Positions 1 through 9,675 of a stretch of 64,000 nt of DNA are shown here, in pieces. Under the pieces are notes generated by a model that searched no databases, was not told the DNA's origin, and worked only from the letters and a program-made list of their open reading frames with translations. The position numbers and the translations under genes were made by a program. The stretch's first letter is position 1; each line of letters begins with the position of its first letter. This stretch comes from Leptolyngbya sp. CCY15150 (lineage in GTDB: Bacteria > Cyanobacteriota > Cyanobacteriia > RECH01): assembly GCF_016888135.1 (NCBI RefSeq), contig NZ_JACSWB010000170.1, positions 62,001-126,000 on the forward strand, given 5' to 3'.

Positions 1-262
1 CCATGGCGGGAATTTCTGCCAAGACCTGTCCTGAGCCATCGCGGAGCACAGCGTTGGTGGAACTACCGATGGTCACTTGGCTAACATCTTGCTCGATGGC
101 CACCCGCATTTCCAACGCCGCTAGAGCGGGCAGGGCCATAACGGCAAAGTTGGCCAAGGTGCCAACACCAACCAAGAGAGAAATCAGGCTCAGATGCCGT
201 CCTAGGGTGAGAATAGGAGCCAAAAGGCGCTGGGGTGCGATCGCATTCAGTTTTAGGTTCAT
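1..262 (-). CDS. SpoIID/LytB-domain protein, N-terminal part (cut by window edge)
   Basis: Reading leftward from an ATG at 262, the frame stays open to the window edge and gives 87 residues. There is a hydrophobic signal-like segment at about residues 22-48, then MRVAIEQDVSQVTIGSST and a following SGQVLAEIP stretch. This order (export signal, then a strand beginning with MRVAI and a GSST motif) resembles the start of cyanobacterial SpoIID/LytB-domain proteins, which are exported and linked to cell-wall amidase activation. The catalytic-like core is outside the window, so the family call rests on the N-terminus only. The rightward frame over the same bases shows no recognisable domain. Confidence 0.5.
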   Translation of the reverse strand, partial: MNLKLNAIAPQRLLAPILTLGRHLSLISLLVGVGTLANFAVMALPALAALEMRVAIEQDVSQVTIGSSTNAVLRDGSGQVLAEIPAM

Positions 263-707
263 AGCAATCAGAGGAGACGATTTATTCACAACACGGACGA
301 AAAACCCAACTCTTGATGGAGCAGTTGATCAGGTGAAGGCGTTTAATGTAGGCTGGGCGATCGCTCATCGTCTTAGACCACATTGAGTCTAGGACGTTGG
401 CGGTCGATATTAACCATTGGATGACCAACAGTCTAGAATATCTGCCCCAATATAAACCAATTTTCCAGCGACTTGGGGAGGAATGCGGATAGGATGAAAA
501 GGAATTTAGGTCGTAACCTGTTCGTTGAGCATGAACACCGAGCGGTTTAGGCAGGGCGCGATCGTTGAACGACCAAGATCCAATCGAGATCTGCCTACTC
601 CTCTGACGCATAGATCTCGTCTAGAAGTTCCTGCTGCCCCCCATCCAACCGACGGTTCTAGGTTGCTATCGATAGAAGTCCCTGACGAAGAGCATCAATA
701 TAAATCT

Positions 708-2399
708 ATGGTAAGTTCTCGATCGCAGTCTCCAGCCATTGGTACGGTGAAAGGCCCCGGTGACGACGGCAACCAGTATGTGTTCATCACCAGCAATAAT
801 CGCCATGTCAAAATTGGTGAATTTGTCTACTACACCGTTCAACTGCCGGGGCTGGATGGGACGGTGCGATCGCTGAATATTTTGGGCAAGATCTCGGCGC
901 GATCGCTGATTGATCATTTACCCGATCGCATTTTTGCCGATACGGAAATTAGCCCGGAAACCATTGCGGCCCTGGTCGGCTTCTCCCATCCCAATCCAGA
1001 AATTTACCAAGTCACCGTCGATGTGGTGGGCTATTTTGATCCGCGCTTGGGGTTCATGAATCCCCGCCGCACGCCGGATCCGGGGGAAAAGGTGTACCTG
1101 GCCCATGATGACTATCTGCGGGAAGTGCTGAACAAGCGCCAGCCCCAAGCGATCGGCTCCGCCCACATTGGTTCTCTCCTCCTGCGCGACCAAGGGGCAG
1201 TTCCCATCGCCCTGGATGTTAAAGAACTGGTGAGTACCCACATGGCGATCTTGGCGGGTACGGGGTCGGGAAAGTCTTACACCGCTGGCGTTTTGGTAGA
1301 GGAACTGCTGGCTCCCCATAACCGCGCCGCCGTGTTGATTTTTGACCCCCACGGGGAATATGGCACCCTGTCGGAACTGCGGGGGCATCCAGCCTTCACT
1401 GCCGAGGATGGCTATGCTCCCAAAGTTAAAGTGCTGACGCCGGATGATGTGCGCATTCGTATTTCGTCGTTGGACTACTACGATTTCCTCACCCTGCTAC
1501 CAGAAATGAGCGATCGCCAGCAGGCCATCCTCAATAAAGCCTTTGCCTTGATTAAACGCCATCGGCAAGGGCAATACCGCTGGGGCATTGGTGACTTGAT
1601 CGAAATGGTGAAAGAGGCAGACACCAGCGTGGATGATGAGGGCAACGAAAAGCTAGGCTCCTCCGCCCCCGCCATTACCTGGAAGCTCGATCGCTTAGCC
1701 GACATGCCCTACTTCCATCCCATGGAACACCTGGCCCCCAAGGATTTGTTTGAACCGGGGCAGGTGACGGTTTTGCAGATGAACGAGGTGTCTCAAGAAG
1801 CCCAGCAGGTGATCTGCGCGGCGGTGTTGCGCCAGTCCAACCAAGCCCGCATGAATACGCAAAAGGAATATATCTTGCCGGATGACGAAAACTACCTGCC
1901 CTATCCGGTCTTCATTTTGCTGGAAGAGGCCCACCGCTTCGCTCCTGCCCACGAACCTTCTCGCTGCAAAACCATCCTGCGAACGATTTTGAGTGAGGGA
2001 CGTAAATTCGGTCTCGGCGTGGGGTTGATCACCCAGCGTCCCGGCAAGATCGACTCGGATGTTTTATCTCAATGCATGAGTCAATTCTTAATGCGCATCG
2101 TCAACCCGGTGGATCAGGAAAGCCTGAAGTATGGCGTGGAATCTGCTGGGCGCGACTTGTTGAAAGAACTGCCGGCTCTGACTAAGGGGCAGGTGATTAT
2201 TTCTGGAGCCTGTGTGAATACGCCTGTGCTGTGTCAAGTGCGGCAACGGCTTACCCAGCACGGCGGCGAAACCTTAGATGCACCCGCTGAATGGCAGAAA
2301 CATTTTCAAGCCCATCGACTGCGATCGCGTGCTGCCGATCAAGCTCCTGTCGCTAGTCGTAAACGCCCCAATACGTTTAAAGGCGTCAGTATCGATTAA
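708..2399 (+). CDS. HerA-like ATP-binding protein (DUF87 family)
   Basis: A HerA/FtsK-superfamily hexameric ATPase, 563 aa from the chosen ATG. After an N-terminal barrel-like region starting IGTVKGPGD, a Walker A GTGSGKS sits at residues 184-190 and a Walker B-type strand FILLEEAHRF near residue 404; an RTILSEGRKFG stretch and GLITQRP follow, as in HerA ATPases. Relatives pair with nucleases such as NurA in DNA end processing, but no nuclease gene is adjacent here, so the role is inferred only. The frame is open further upstream (ATG at 531, TTG at 525); the extra 60 residues are Arg/Pro-rich and look non-homologous, so the ATG at 708 was preferred. No strong ribosome binding site decides it. 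Confidence 0.85.
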   Translation: MVSSRSQSPAIGTVKGPGDDGNQYVFITSNNRHVKIGEFVYYTVQLPGLDGTVRSLNILGKISARSLIDHLPDRIFADTEISPETIAALVGFSHPNPEIYQVTVDVVGYFDPRLGFMNPRRTPDPGEKVYLAHDDYLREVLNKRQPQAIGSAHIGSLLLRDQGAVPIALDVKELVSTHMAILAGTGSGKSYTAGVLVEELLAPHNRAAVLIFDPHGEYGTLSELRGHPAFTAEDGYAPKVKVLTPDDVRIRISSLDYYDFLTLLPEMSDRQQAILNKAFALIKRHRQGQYRWGIGDLIEMVKEADTSVDDEGNEKLGSSAPAITWKLDRLADMPYFHPMEHLAPKDLFEPGQVTVLQMNEVSQEAQQVICAAVLRQSNQARMNTQKEYILPDDENYLPYPVFILLEEAHRFAPAHEPSRCKTILRTILSEGRKFGLGVGLITQRPGKIDSDVLSQCMSQFLMRIVNPVDQESLKYGVESAGRDLLKELPALTKGQVIISGACVNTPVLCQVRQRLTQHGGETLDAPAEWQKHFQAHRLRSRAADQAPVASRKRPNTFKGVSID

Positions 2400-2433
2400 G
2401 CCTAGGCAACCCAACGACAGATCTAGACCCAGC

Positions 2434-2474
2434 AAAAAAAGGGGATACATCAAACCTTCTAAAGATGTATCCCC
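2434..2474 (-). terminator. Rho-independent terminator for the iron-binding protein gene
   Basis: A perfect 11-bp stem (GGGGATACATC at 2441-2451 with GATGTATCCCC at 2464-2474) encloses a 12-nt loop. Read on the minus strand it is followed directly by seven T residues (A-run at 2434-2440). It lies 50 bp beyond the stop of the leftward gene ending at 2525, and 40 bp beyond the stop of the rightward HerA-like gene, which it could also partly terminate. Confidence 0.85.
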
Positions 2475-2524
2475 CGCGAGTTTGCCACGAACAATTACAG
2501 GTATGTAGCTTCAGGCGATCAGGA

Positions 2525-3625
2525 TTATTTCCAACCTGCCCGGTCAACAATTTCTACAACCTTGGGGTTATTGCGGCCGTAAGACGCTACATTCACCGCA
2601 TCAACCTTGAAGTTACCGAGTTCCGACACAATCGGATCGACATTGACCCCTTCTAGCACCGGGTATTCATTATTGCCCGCTGCAAAGATTTCCTGCGCTT
2701 CGGGGCTAACTAGATATTCAATAAACGCGATCGCATTCTCGGGATTGGGAGCTGCAGCTAGCACACCGGCACCACTGATATTGACGTGGGTACCGCGATC
2801 GTCTTGGTTAGGGAAAAAGATACCCACTTGCTCTGCTACCGCTTGCTCGGCCGCATCTTCAGACTTAGCTAGTCTTGCCCAGTAGTAGTGGTTGGCGATC
2901 GCCACATCACATTGTCCCGAAGCGACGGCCTTAATTTGATCCGTATCTCCTCCTTCAGGCTCACGGGCCAAGTTGCTCACCAAACCTTCTACCCAGTCTT
3001 GAGTCGCCTCTTCGCCCATGGTTTCCACCATGGAGCCAACGAGGGAAAGGTTATAGATATTGCCCGAACTACGGATGCAGACGCGCCCCTGCCATTTGGG
3101 ATCCGCTAGGTCTTCGTAGGTGGAAAGCTCAGATGGATCCACCGTATCTTTGTTGTAAACAATGACCCGCGCCCTGGTCGTTAGCCCAAACCAGAGACCA
3201 TCAGGGTGGCGCAGGTTCTCAGGGATGGCGGCTGTCAACACATCTGATTCTACCGGTTGCAGCAATCCTTCCTGCTCGGCTAGCCAGAGCCGTCCTGCAT
3301 CCACGGTCATGTAGACATCAGCCGGACTGTTTGCCCCTTCGCTCTTGATGCGCTCCAACAGTTCATCAGCGTCCCCTTCAATCAGGTTTACCTCAATGCC
3401 TGTCTCTTCTGTAAACCCTTCGTACAGGCTGTTATCGGTGTCGTAGTGCCGAGATGAATATAGGTTGACAACCTCACCATCACTAGCGGGGGTACTGGCG
3501 GTGTCGGAAGCAGCATCAGTCGTTGTATCGGTTGCCGTATCGGTAGACTGACTGGCACAGCCAATTGCGATCGCCATAGCGGCTCCGGTCAATCCAGCAA
3601 AAAGCGTCCGTCGTTTGAGTTTCAT
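2525..3625 (-). CDS. futA: Fe(III) ABC transporter substrate-binding lipoprotein (FutA/IdiA type)
   Basis: Periplasmic ferric-iron-binding component of an ABC importer, 366 aa. The N-terminus carries a twin-arginine-like KRRTLFAG followed by a hydrophobic stretch and a lipobox ending at Cys23 (AIGC), then a Thr/Asp/Ser-rich linker. The mature part begins with VVNLYSSRHYDTD, the signature start of FutA/IdiA proteins, and contains the conserved ANHYYWARL segment that supplies iron-binding tyrosines. An ATG one codon upstream (3628) is an equivalent start. No permease or ATPase gene is adjacent, which is common for futA in cyanobacteria. A Fur-box-like palindrome lies about 95-110 bp upstream and a strong terminator follows. 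The family is certain; the number of FutA paralogues in the genome is unknown. Confidence 0.92.
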   Translation of the reverse strand: MKLKRRTLFAGLTGAAMAIAIGCASQSTDTATDTTTDAASDTASTPASDGEVVNLYSSRHYDTDNSLYEGFTEETGIEVNLIEGDADELLERIKSEGANSPADVYMTVDAGRLWLAEQEGLLQPVESDVLTAAIPENLRHPDGLWFGLTTRARVIVYNKDTVDPSELSTYEDLADPKWQGRVCIRSSGNIYNLSLVGSMVETMGEEATQDWVEGLVSNLAREPEGGDTDQIKAVASGQCDVAIANHYYWARLAKSEDAAEQAVAEQVGIFFPNQDDRGTHVNISGAGVLAAAPNPENAIAFIEYLVSPEAQEIFAAGNNEYPVLEGVNVDPIVSELGNFKVDAVNVASYGRNNPKVVEIVDRAGWK

Positions 3626-3718
3626 CATGGCGTGTGGATCTTAGTAGTCCTTAGTAGGGATAAGAAAGCTAGCCTGCAATAATTCCTAATACTGTCTATG
3701 CAGAGCCCAACTTAATGC

Positions 3719-3733
3719 AATTGATTATCAATT
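3719..3733. promoter_or_regulatory. Candidate Fur box upstream of futA
   Basis: AATTGATTATCAATT is a perfect 15-nt palindrome in an AT-rich stretch. It resembles the core of bacterial Fur operators (GATAATGATAATCATTATC type: inverted ATTGAT/ATCAAT around one central base). It lies 94 bp upstream of the start of the iron-binding lipoprotein gene, a gene class normally repressed by Fur with iron. The operator assignment is inferred from sequence and position. Confidence 0.55.
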
Positions 3734-3972
3734 AATTTGTCCAACAAGAACCATAAACGACCAATCGTACGTTTGTCAACCTGATCTTGCTTGGAGACCG
3801 ATCAATCTATGGACTAACATAGATTCTCAATAGATTGAAGCAATAGAGATTGAAGCAGTAGCTTGAATAGGCTGACGTAGGGTCGTGAACAGCGATCGCC
3901 CTTGTCGTACCAAAACGTTTAGAGCGCACAATCGCCATGGCCACCATCACGTTCGTGAGAACGATGGCCATC

Positions 3973-4024
3973 GCTGTGTAACCGTGTTGTGTAACCGTGT
4001 TGTGTAACCGTGCTGTGTAACCGT
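3973..4024. repeat. Four tandem 13-bp repeats
   Basis: Four consecutive 13-bp units close to GTTGTGTAACCGT (first and last units carry C at position 2 or 3) fill the space just beyond the stop of the leftward crtD-like gene. Upstream sit two self-complementary GATGGCCATC-like blocks. No function is apparent; the repeat is likely a slippage product and could vary between strains. Confidence 0.75.
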
Positions 4025-4045
4025 TGTTGTCTGGAACAACGGAAT

Positions 4046-5626
4046 CTAGGAGGATGCTTGCTGAATTTGTCGGACGACGGTCAGCGCCGAATAGCTCACC
4101 CCTGCGGTACCTTCACCGGGATGGGTGCAGTCGCCCACCAGCCATAGGCCATCCACTGGCGTGCGGTTAGCAAAACCGAAGGGGCCAAAGGTGGGCACTC
4201 GCTGCCCTAATCCACCCACGGCTCCTTGATCGCGGGCGGTGTAGCGCTGGAAGGTTCTGGGGGTAGCTGCTTCACAATGAAGAATTGTGTCGGGCGTTAG
4301 GTGGAAAAATTGTCCTAGGCGGGCGATCGCTGCGTTGGTGTAGTCTTGCTTGAGGCGATCGTAGTCGGGGGTTGTCCACCAGAGCCCTAGGTCGGTAAAC
4401 GACGAGGCGATGATAGTGGCACAGGTTGCGGGTGCGCGGCCATCGCCGGGATGGCTGACGGAGACAAAGAGGGAGTTGTTTTCAGCGATCGCTCCCTCAT
4501 AGTCGTAGAGAAACTGGAGATGGGGCGGGCAGGGCTCGGGAATGGCTGAGGCCTTCACCCCCAAATACACCACAAAGGCACCGGAGGCAGGACGGAGCTT
4601 ATCCACCCGCTGCCGGTAGCCGCTGGGAGCCTGATCGCCCAGCAACTGCACCAGATTTTGCACCGTCACGTTCGCCACCACCTGATCTGCAGGCTCCATC
4701 CACGCCTCGCCGGTCTTCTGGTTACGGATCTCGACCGCCACGGCCCGACCGTGACGGGTGTGGATCTTCTCTACCGTATGGCGCATCTGTAGCTCTCCGC
4801 CATCCCGCTCCAGGGATTCCACCAAGCGATCGCTCAACACCTGCATACTGCCTTCTAGGTGGTAGAGCCCTTGGGGTGCTTGGGATACACCCAGAGCCGT
4901 TGCAGCATAGAGAACGGCGGTTTCCTCGGCGTTGACTTGGGAGTAAAGTTTGAGCTGTAAATCTAGGAAGGTTCTCAGACGGCGATCGCCTCCCAGCCCA
5001 TAGCGACGCAGCACCTGACCCACGGTAGAGAAGGTGTGGGGCGCGGTCAACAACGTGTCGGGACGTACTGCCTGCAGCAACTGGGCCACATCCCAAGCGC
5101 TACGCGGCGGCAGAATGGGATCTCGGGATTGAAAGGCCCAGCTATAGCGAAATAAATCGTTGAGAAACTGCCAAAAGGGTTCGCTCCCAGGAAACTGCCG
5201 CTGGCGTTCGGCCTGCCATCGCTGGGGATCTCGCCACACCTGAATGGGCTCCGTCTCACCTGGCAGGTAAACGGCGCAGGCGGGATCGCAGGGAGTTGCT
5301 TCCGGTAGGGGAATACCTAGTTCGGTAAAAATCCGATGGTGAATCCCCCCAGGCTCTAGCCCGGCCACCTGAGTAGCCCCCACATCAAAGGTAAATCCGC
5401 GCCGCTGAAACGTTGAAGCGCAACCCCCCGGCACGATCGCCTGATCAAACACCCGCACCCGATAGCCTCGATGGGCCAGCAACGCCGCCGCCGTCAAGCC
5501 GCCGATGCCCGCACCAATCACCACCACACGGGCCTCAGAGGATCCATCACCGGTTGACATACCGTCTGTGGATGGGTCTTCTGGGGATGGAGCTATAGAA
5601 TCGCGATCGCGGGAAGACTGAGGCAT
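4046..5626 (-). CDS. crtD: FAD-dependent carotenoid C-3',4' desaturase-like protein (CrtD family)
   Basis: A phytoene-desaturase-superfamily flavoprotein, 526 aa from the chosen ATG. The dinucleotide-binding motif VVVIGAGIGGLTAAALL starts at about residue 34, followed by VPGGCASTF, FTFDVGATQVAGLEPGG and a C-terminal FAD-contact segment GLWLVGDCTHPGEGTAG. The GGCAS and GATQVAGLEPGG stretches match the cyanobacterial CrtD group (myxol/myxoxanthophyll synthesis) better than CrtH or CrtP. It is monocistronic here. The frame is open 26 codons further upstream (start 5704), but that extension is basic and not family-like; another ATG lies at 5560. CrtH-type carotene isomerase is the main alternative. 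Confidence 0.75.
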   Translation of the reverse strand: MPQSSRDRDSIAPSPEDPSTDGMSTGDGSSEARVVVIGAGIGGLTAAALLAHRGYRVRVFDQAIVPGGCASTFQRRGFTFDVGATQVAGLEPGGIHHRIFTELGIPLPEATPCDPACAVYLPGETEPIQVWRDPQRWQAERQRQFPGSEPFWQFLNDLFRYSWAFQSRDPILPPRSAWDVAQLLQAVRPDTLLTAPHTFSTVGQVLRRYGLGGDRRLRTFLDLQLKLYSQVNAEETAVLYAATALGVSQAPQGLYHLEGSMQVLSDRLVESLERDGGELQMRHTVEKIHTRHGRAVAVEIRNQKTGEAWMEPADQVVANVTVQNLVQLLGDQAPSGYRQRVDKLRPASGAFVVYLGVKASAIPEPCPPHLQFLYDYEGAIAENNSLFVSVSHPGDGRAPATCATIIASSFTDLGLWWTTPDYDRLKQDYTNAAIARLGQFFHLTPDTILHCEAATPRTFQRYTARDQGAVGGLGQRVPTFGPFGFANRTPVDGLWLVGDCTHPGEGTAGVSYSALTVVRQIQQASS

Positions 5627-5951
5627 GGCAGGGCGGTTGATAATGAGACGATGATTTACATTCCTTAATAGTTTGATCCTACGAGATTCGAGCGTTGACT
5701 GCAAACCTTTGATAGATCAGAGAAAGATCTGCTGCGTTGCAGGGCAAGCTAGCTCAAGAGAGCAAAGATGCAGGGGAATTGGTTGCCGATGTATCGGACA
5801 TGACCCCATCTAGGTGTGTAAGGTAAAAGATGCGATCGCTCCCGGTTGGATCAGAATCCTCGGATTTCTGATGATCTAGTCAGCCAGCCTACTGCGCGGA
5901 CGCATCATTGACGATTAAGATAGATGAAGCGGTACCGCTCCATAGGTGTTT

Positions 5952-7271
5952 ATGACGTTTACGCTAACTGGGTCAGATTCGATGACTGGCTTGACTGCTC
6001 CAACGGTTCATCGGTTATCCAACGGGTTAACCATTGTGGCAGAGCAAATGCCCGTTGAGGCCACCAATCTCAGTCTTTGGCTAGGAGCTGGGTCAGCCGT
6101 TGAGTCCGATGACATCAATGGCATCGCCCACTACCTAGAACATATGATTTTCAAAGGCACGCGGCAACTGCCGACCGGGCTCTTTGAACGCACCGTTGAA
6201 CAGTGTGGAGGGGCCACCAACGCCGCCACCAGTCAAGACTATACCCACTACTACATCACCGCCGCCCCCGACGATTTTGCCACCCTAGCTCCTCTGCAAA
6301 TCGAGATGGTGCTGAATGCCGCCATTCCCGACGATGCCTTTGAGCGAGAGCGATCGGTCATTCTCGAAGAAATTCGTCGTTCCCACGATAATCCTCGCCG
6401 CCGCAGCTTCTACCGATCCATGGAAGCTGCATTTCAGCACTTACCCTATCGCCGTCCAGTCTTAGGGCGCGAAGAGGTCGTCCAATCGCTCACAGCGCAG
6501 CAGATGCGCGAGTTCCATCACACCTGGTATCGCCCCCAGTCCATCACCGCTGTGGCCGTGGGCAATCTGCCGGTGGAGGACTTGGTGAGTATTGTGGCCG
6601 ATGGCTTTGACACCGCTTTGGCAGAGCGATCGCTCCAGGATCATCCCCTAGAAATCGAAACCTCCCTGACTCGGCCGTCCTACCTAGCCGCCGAACAACC
6701 CTTTGAGACCATCCAGCGCTACGACTACGAAGATCCGACGCTGCAGCAAGCTCGGCTAAGCTTTATGTGGCGGGTGCCCGGCATGGATGAGGTGCATCAC
6801 ACCTATGCGCTAGATGCGATCGCCTATATCCTTGGCCAGGGGCGGACGGCGCGCCTAGTACGCGACCTACGGGAAGAGCGGAAATGGGTGACCAGCGTAT
6901 CCGCCACCAACATGACCTATGCGCGGCAAGGCATCTTTCAAATCACCGTGCAGTTGCCGGCAGCAGCCATTCCTGAGGTTGAACAAGCGATCGCTCAACA
7001 TCTGCAGTCGCTGCAGACGGATGTTATTCAAGACGAAGAGCTAGAGCGGGTGCGCACCCTGGTTGCCAATCAATATATTTTTGGTAATGAAACCCCTAGC
7101 AATCGCGCTGGGCTCTACGGCTACTACCACACCCTCGTGGGCGACCTTACCCCAGCGCTGAACTATCCGGCCCGCATCCGTGCCCTGGATGCCATCGACC
7201 TGCAGCGTGCCGCGCAGCAGTATCTCTCGCCGCAGGCCTGCGGCATTGTTGTTTCCAAACCAGCCTCCTAG
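5952..7271 (+). CDS. M16 family zinc metallopeptidase
   Basis: A pitrilysin/processing-peptidase-like enzyme, 439 aa. The inverted zinc motif HYLEH is at residues 60-64, with the distal glutamate region ERERSVILEEIRRS about 75 residues later, so the active site looks complete. The middle domain (SLTAQQMREFHHTWYRP) and the inactive C-terminal half with the R/Y-type substrate-closure region (NRAGLYGYYHTL) follow the usual order for single-domain-pair bacterial M16 proteins. Cyanobacteria often carry M16 genes in pairs; only one is present here. An in-frame GTG lies two codons upstream and another ATG at 5982. The next gene starts 4 bp after the stop, so the two are probably cotranscribed. Confidence 0.9.
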   Translation: MTFTLTGSDSMTGLTAPTVHRLSNGLTIVAEQMPVEATNLSLWLGAGSAVESDDINGIAHYLEHMIFKGTRQLPTGLFERTVEQCGGATNAATSQDYTHYYITAAPDDFATLAPLQIEMVLNAAIPDDAFERERSVILEEIRRSHDNPRRRSFYRSMEAAFQHLPYRRPVLGREEVVQSLTAQQMREFHHTWYRPQSITAVAVGNLPVEDLVSIVADGFDTALAERSLQDHPLEIETSLTRPSYLAAEQPFETIQRYDYEDPTLQQARLSFMWRVPGMDEVHHTYALDAIAYILGQGRTARLVRDLREERKWVTSVSATNMTYARQGIFQITVQLPAAAIPEVEQAIAQHLQSLQTDVIQDEELERVRTLVANQYIFGNETPSNRAGLYGYYHTLVGDLTPALNYPARIRALDAIDLQRAAQQYLSPQACGIVVSKPAS

Positions 7272-7275
7272 CCCC

Positions 7276-8139
7276 ATGTGGACTGATATTGCCACCCACA
7301 TTAGTCAAGTTACCGATAGCCCCTTTCAGGTCAAGCACCACCGTCCTGTAGGCGGGGGCTGCATCAACCAGGCCTATGCCCTCGACGGGGGCGATCGCGC
7401 CTTTTTTGTGAAGCTCAACCAGGCTAGCCAAATTGGCATGTTTGAGGCCGAGGCCTTGGGGCTCAAGCAAATCTACCAGTCCCAAACCATGCGCGTTCCA
7501 CGGCCCATCTGCTGGGGAATTACCGATAGTCGGTCTTACCTGGTGTTGGAATGGCTGAATTTTGGCTATGGTACCCATCAGTCTTGGGAGGATATGGGAC
7601 GGAATCTAGCGGCAATGCATCGTGTGAGTAGCGATCGCGGCTTTGGCTGGGATCAATCCAACACCATTGGCGCAACTCCCCAGCCCAATCCCTGGACCCA
7701 GAGCTGGCTCGACTTTTTCCTTGAGCATCGTATGGCGCACCAGTTCCGCCTAGCCGCCCGCCGAGGGGGCAATTTTCCTCAGCAGGCCGCGCTGATGGCC
7801 GCCATTCCCGACCTGCTAGCAGGCCATGATCCCCAACCCTCTCTTGTGCATGGCGATCTTTGGTCAGGCAATGCCTCGGTTACCGTCGAGGGCGAACCGG
7901 TGATCCTTGACCCGGCCACCTATTTTGGCGATCGCGAGGTGGACATTGCCATGACGGAACTTTTCGGTCGGTTTCCCAACGAATTTTATAGCGCCTACCA
8001 ATCTGCCTATCCTCTCGACCCCGGCTACGATCGCCGCAAAACCTTGTATAACCTGTATCACGTCATCAACCATTTCAACCTCTTTGGTGGTGGCTATGAG
8101 TCTCAAGCCAACAGCATGATCGCATCGCTGCTGCGATAG
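7276..8139 (+). CDS. Fructosamine kinase family protein
   Basis: A 287-aa aminoglycoside-phosphotransferase-fold kinase of the fructosamine kinase/ketosamine-3-kinase family. It shows the nucleotide lysine strand FFVKLNQAS, the E of the alpha-C region, the family hallmark LVLEWLNFG, the catalytic loop LVHGDLWSGN and the metal-binding ILDPATYFGDREVD. Bacterial members phosphorylate ribulosamines/erythrulosamines on glycated proteins, a repair role that fits most bacteria but is not shown here. The start ATG at 7276 lies 4 bp after the M16 stop, indicating translational coupling; the frame remains open upstream inside the M16 gene but that part is a shadow. Confidence 0.9.
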   Translation: MWTDIATHISQVTDSPFQVKHHRPVGGGCINQAYALDGGDRAFFVKLNQASQIGMFEAEALGLKQIYQSQTMRVPRPICWGITDSRSYLVLEWLNFGYGTHQSWEDMGRNLAAMHRVSSDRGFGWDQSNTIGATPQPNPWTQSWLDFFLEHRMAHQFRLAARRGGNFPQQAALMAAIPDLLAGHDPQPSLVHGDLWSGNASVTVEGEPVILDPATYFGDREVDIAMTELFGRFPNEFYSAYQSAYPLDPGYDRRKTLYNLYHVINHFNLFGGGYESQANSMIASLLR

Positions 8140-8162
8140 GCCACCGCCTATGTTATGCTAGA

Positions 8163-8262
8163 GATGACTCGGACTCATGCAGTTACAACGCCTCAATTTT
8201 GTCAGGGCCGGAAGGCAGCAGCAATACGGGATGCTTGTAATAGGCGTGAACTCCGGGTCACC
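8163..8262 (+). ncRNA. ffs: Signal recognition particle RNA (4.5S/scRNA, small bacterial type)
   Basis: About 100 nt containing the invariant SRP loop sequences GTCAGGGCCGGAAGGCAGCAG at about 8201-8221 (GGAA tetraloop-type region and asymmetric AGCAG bulge). The ends pair: GACTCGG near 8165 with CCGGGTC near 8253. The product binds Ffh and targets membrane proteins to the translocon. It sits alone between the kinase gene and the trpD gene, reading rightward. End points are approximate, set from the terminal pairing. Confidence 0.85.
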
Positions 8263-8527
8263 TTTGTTTTAAACCAAGGTTTGAACCTGACATCCCTTCA
8301 CCGTCTGGTCAACCGCAATCGTGAAGTCCCGATATAAAACTCCAGTATCTCAGCTTGTCTTAGTCTCGATCAGTATCTGTCTCCATGCAGAAGAGGGTGC
8401 GTTACGGCTTCGCCCAACTGCACCCTACAGGAGATGCGACCGTTTGGGCCGGCGGCATCTCCGTTGAGCTTGTCTAGGTATGGCTACTGGCTGGCGTTCT
8501 TGCCGTTGAACCCGAGAACCGTTGTCC

Positions 8528-9601
8528 CTAGCCCTTGAGAAACTCCACCAGTTCCTGCAGTTTCTCCCAAGCAGCGCCGCTTTCTAAAATGGCCCGCGCA
8601 TGGTCAATACCTTGGCGGTAGGCGGCTTGAGGGCTCTCCGCAGCGATCGCTCCCCCCACCTGTAACGCCAAGGACGCATTCAGCGCCACCACATCCATTT
8701 GGGCTGCCGTACCTTTGCCCTGGAGTACTGCCGAGAGAATCTCCACGTTATCCGAAAGTTCTCCCCCCTTCAGGGCCGCCGTCGAGGCTGCCGTTAGACC
8801 CAGGTCTTGGGGATTGAGGGTCAAGGTTTCTACCCGTCCTTGGCTGACAACTGCTAGATCGGTGAGATCGGCCAGACCGGCTTCATCGAGCTTTTCCCGG
8901 CCGTGTAGGACAATCGCCTGCTCCATGCCCAGTTGATTCAACGCCTCCGCCATCACCGGCACCAGCGCCGAGTCGAATACCCCCAGCACCTGTCCCGTAG
9001 GCTTGAGGGGGTTCACCAAGGGGCCCAGCAGGTTGAAGACCGTGCGCACCTTTAGGGTCTTGCGAATGGGTACCACCGCCTTCATCGCCGGATGCCAGCC
9101 TGGAGCAAACAGAAAGGTGATGCCCACCTCCTGCACCGCTGCCTGTACTCGGCTGAGGTCAGCTCCCAGATTAATTCCCAAAGCATCTAGCACATCCGCC
9201 GAGCCCACCTTGCTCGATGCGGCCCGATTACCATGCTTGACCACAGCAATGCCTGCTGCTGCCGCCACAAAGGCCACGCAGGTGGAAATGTTAAACGTCG
9301 ATGCGCCATCGCCTCCTGTACCGCAGGTATCAATACGGGGCGTTGGTAGAGTATCGAGGGTGAACTGTTCGCCCATGGACTGGGACTGCAGCACTTGGGC
9401 CATGCCGGCCAGCTCTGTGGCGGAAACACCCTTGGCTTGAATGGCTGCCAGAATGGCCCCCGACAACACCGGCGGAATGGCATCTTCCAGCCATCCCTGC
9501 ATCAACGCCGCCGCCTGCTGGCGATCGAGGGATTGGCGATCGAGGAGTTGGGATAAACAAGATGACCAGTCAACAGCGGCTGAGGAAGAAACAGAACTCA
9601 T
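8528..9601 (-). CDS. trpD: Anthranilate phosphoribosyltransferase
   Basis: Second step of tryptophan synthesis: transfers the phosphoribosyl group of PRPP to anthranilate. The 357-aa protein has the PRPP-binding loop [32 protein letters not shown] with the anthranilate-contact residues, and the metal-binding [11 protein letters not shown] region. Length matches the family. The frame is open to 9673, but those residues are non-homologous, so the ATG at 9601 ([12 protein letters not shown]) is preferred. It stands apart from other trp genes, as is usual in cyanobacteria. The DegT aminotransferase gene lies 74 bp upstream on the same strand and may be cotranscribed. Confidence 0.95.
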   Translation of the reverse strand: MSSVSSSAAVDWSSCLSQLLDRQSLDRQQAAALMQGWLEDAIPPVLSGAILAAIQAKGVSATELAGMAQVLQSQSMGEQFTLDTLPTPRIDTCGTGGDGASTFNISTCVAFVAAAAGIAVVKHGNRAASSKVGSADVLDALGINLGADLSRVQAAVQEVGITFLFAPGWHPAMKAVVPIRKTLKVRTVFNLLGPLVNPLKPTGQVLGVFDSALVPVMAEALNQLGMEQAIVLHGREKLDEAGLADLTDLAVVSQGRVETLTLNPQDLGLTAASTAALKGGELSDNVEILSAVLQGKGTAAQMDVVALNASLALQVGGAIAAESPQAAYRQGIDHARAILESGAAWEKLQELVEFLKG

Positions 9602-9675
9602 AGTTATGTGATGAAACGACAGACTGATGGCATCCCTGCAGCGCAGAGTGGAACCTACCCGATGCTGCAGCAACC

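Noticed and set aside
3..386. Rightward 127-codon frame at the left edge
   Set aside because: The leftward frame over the same bases has a signal peptide and a SpoIID-like N-terminus; the rightward one has no family features.
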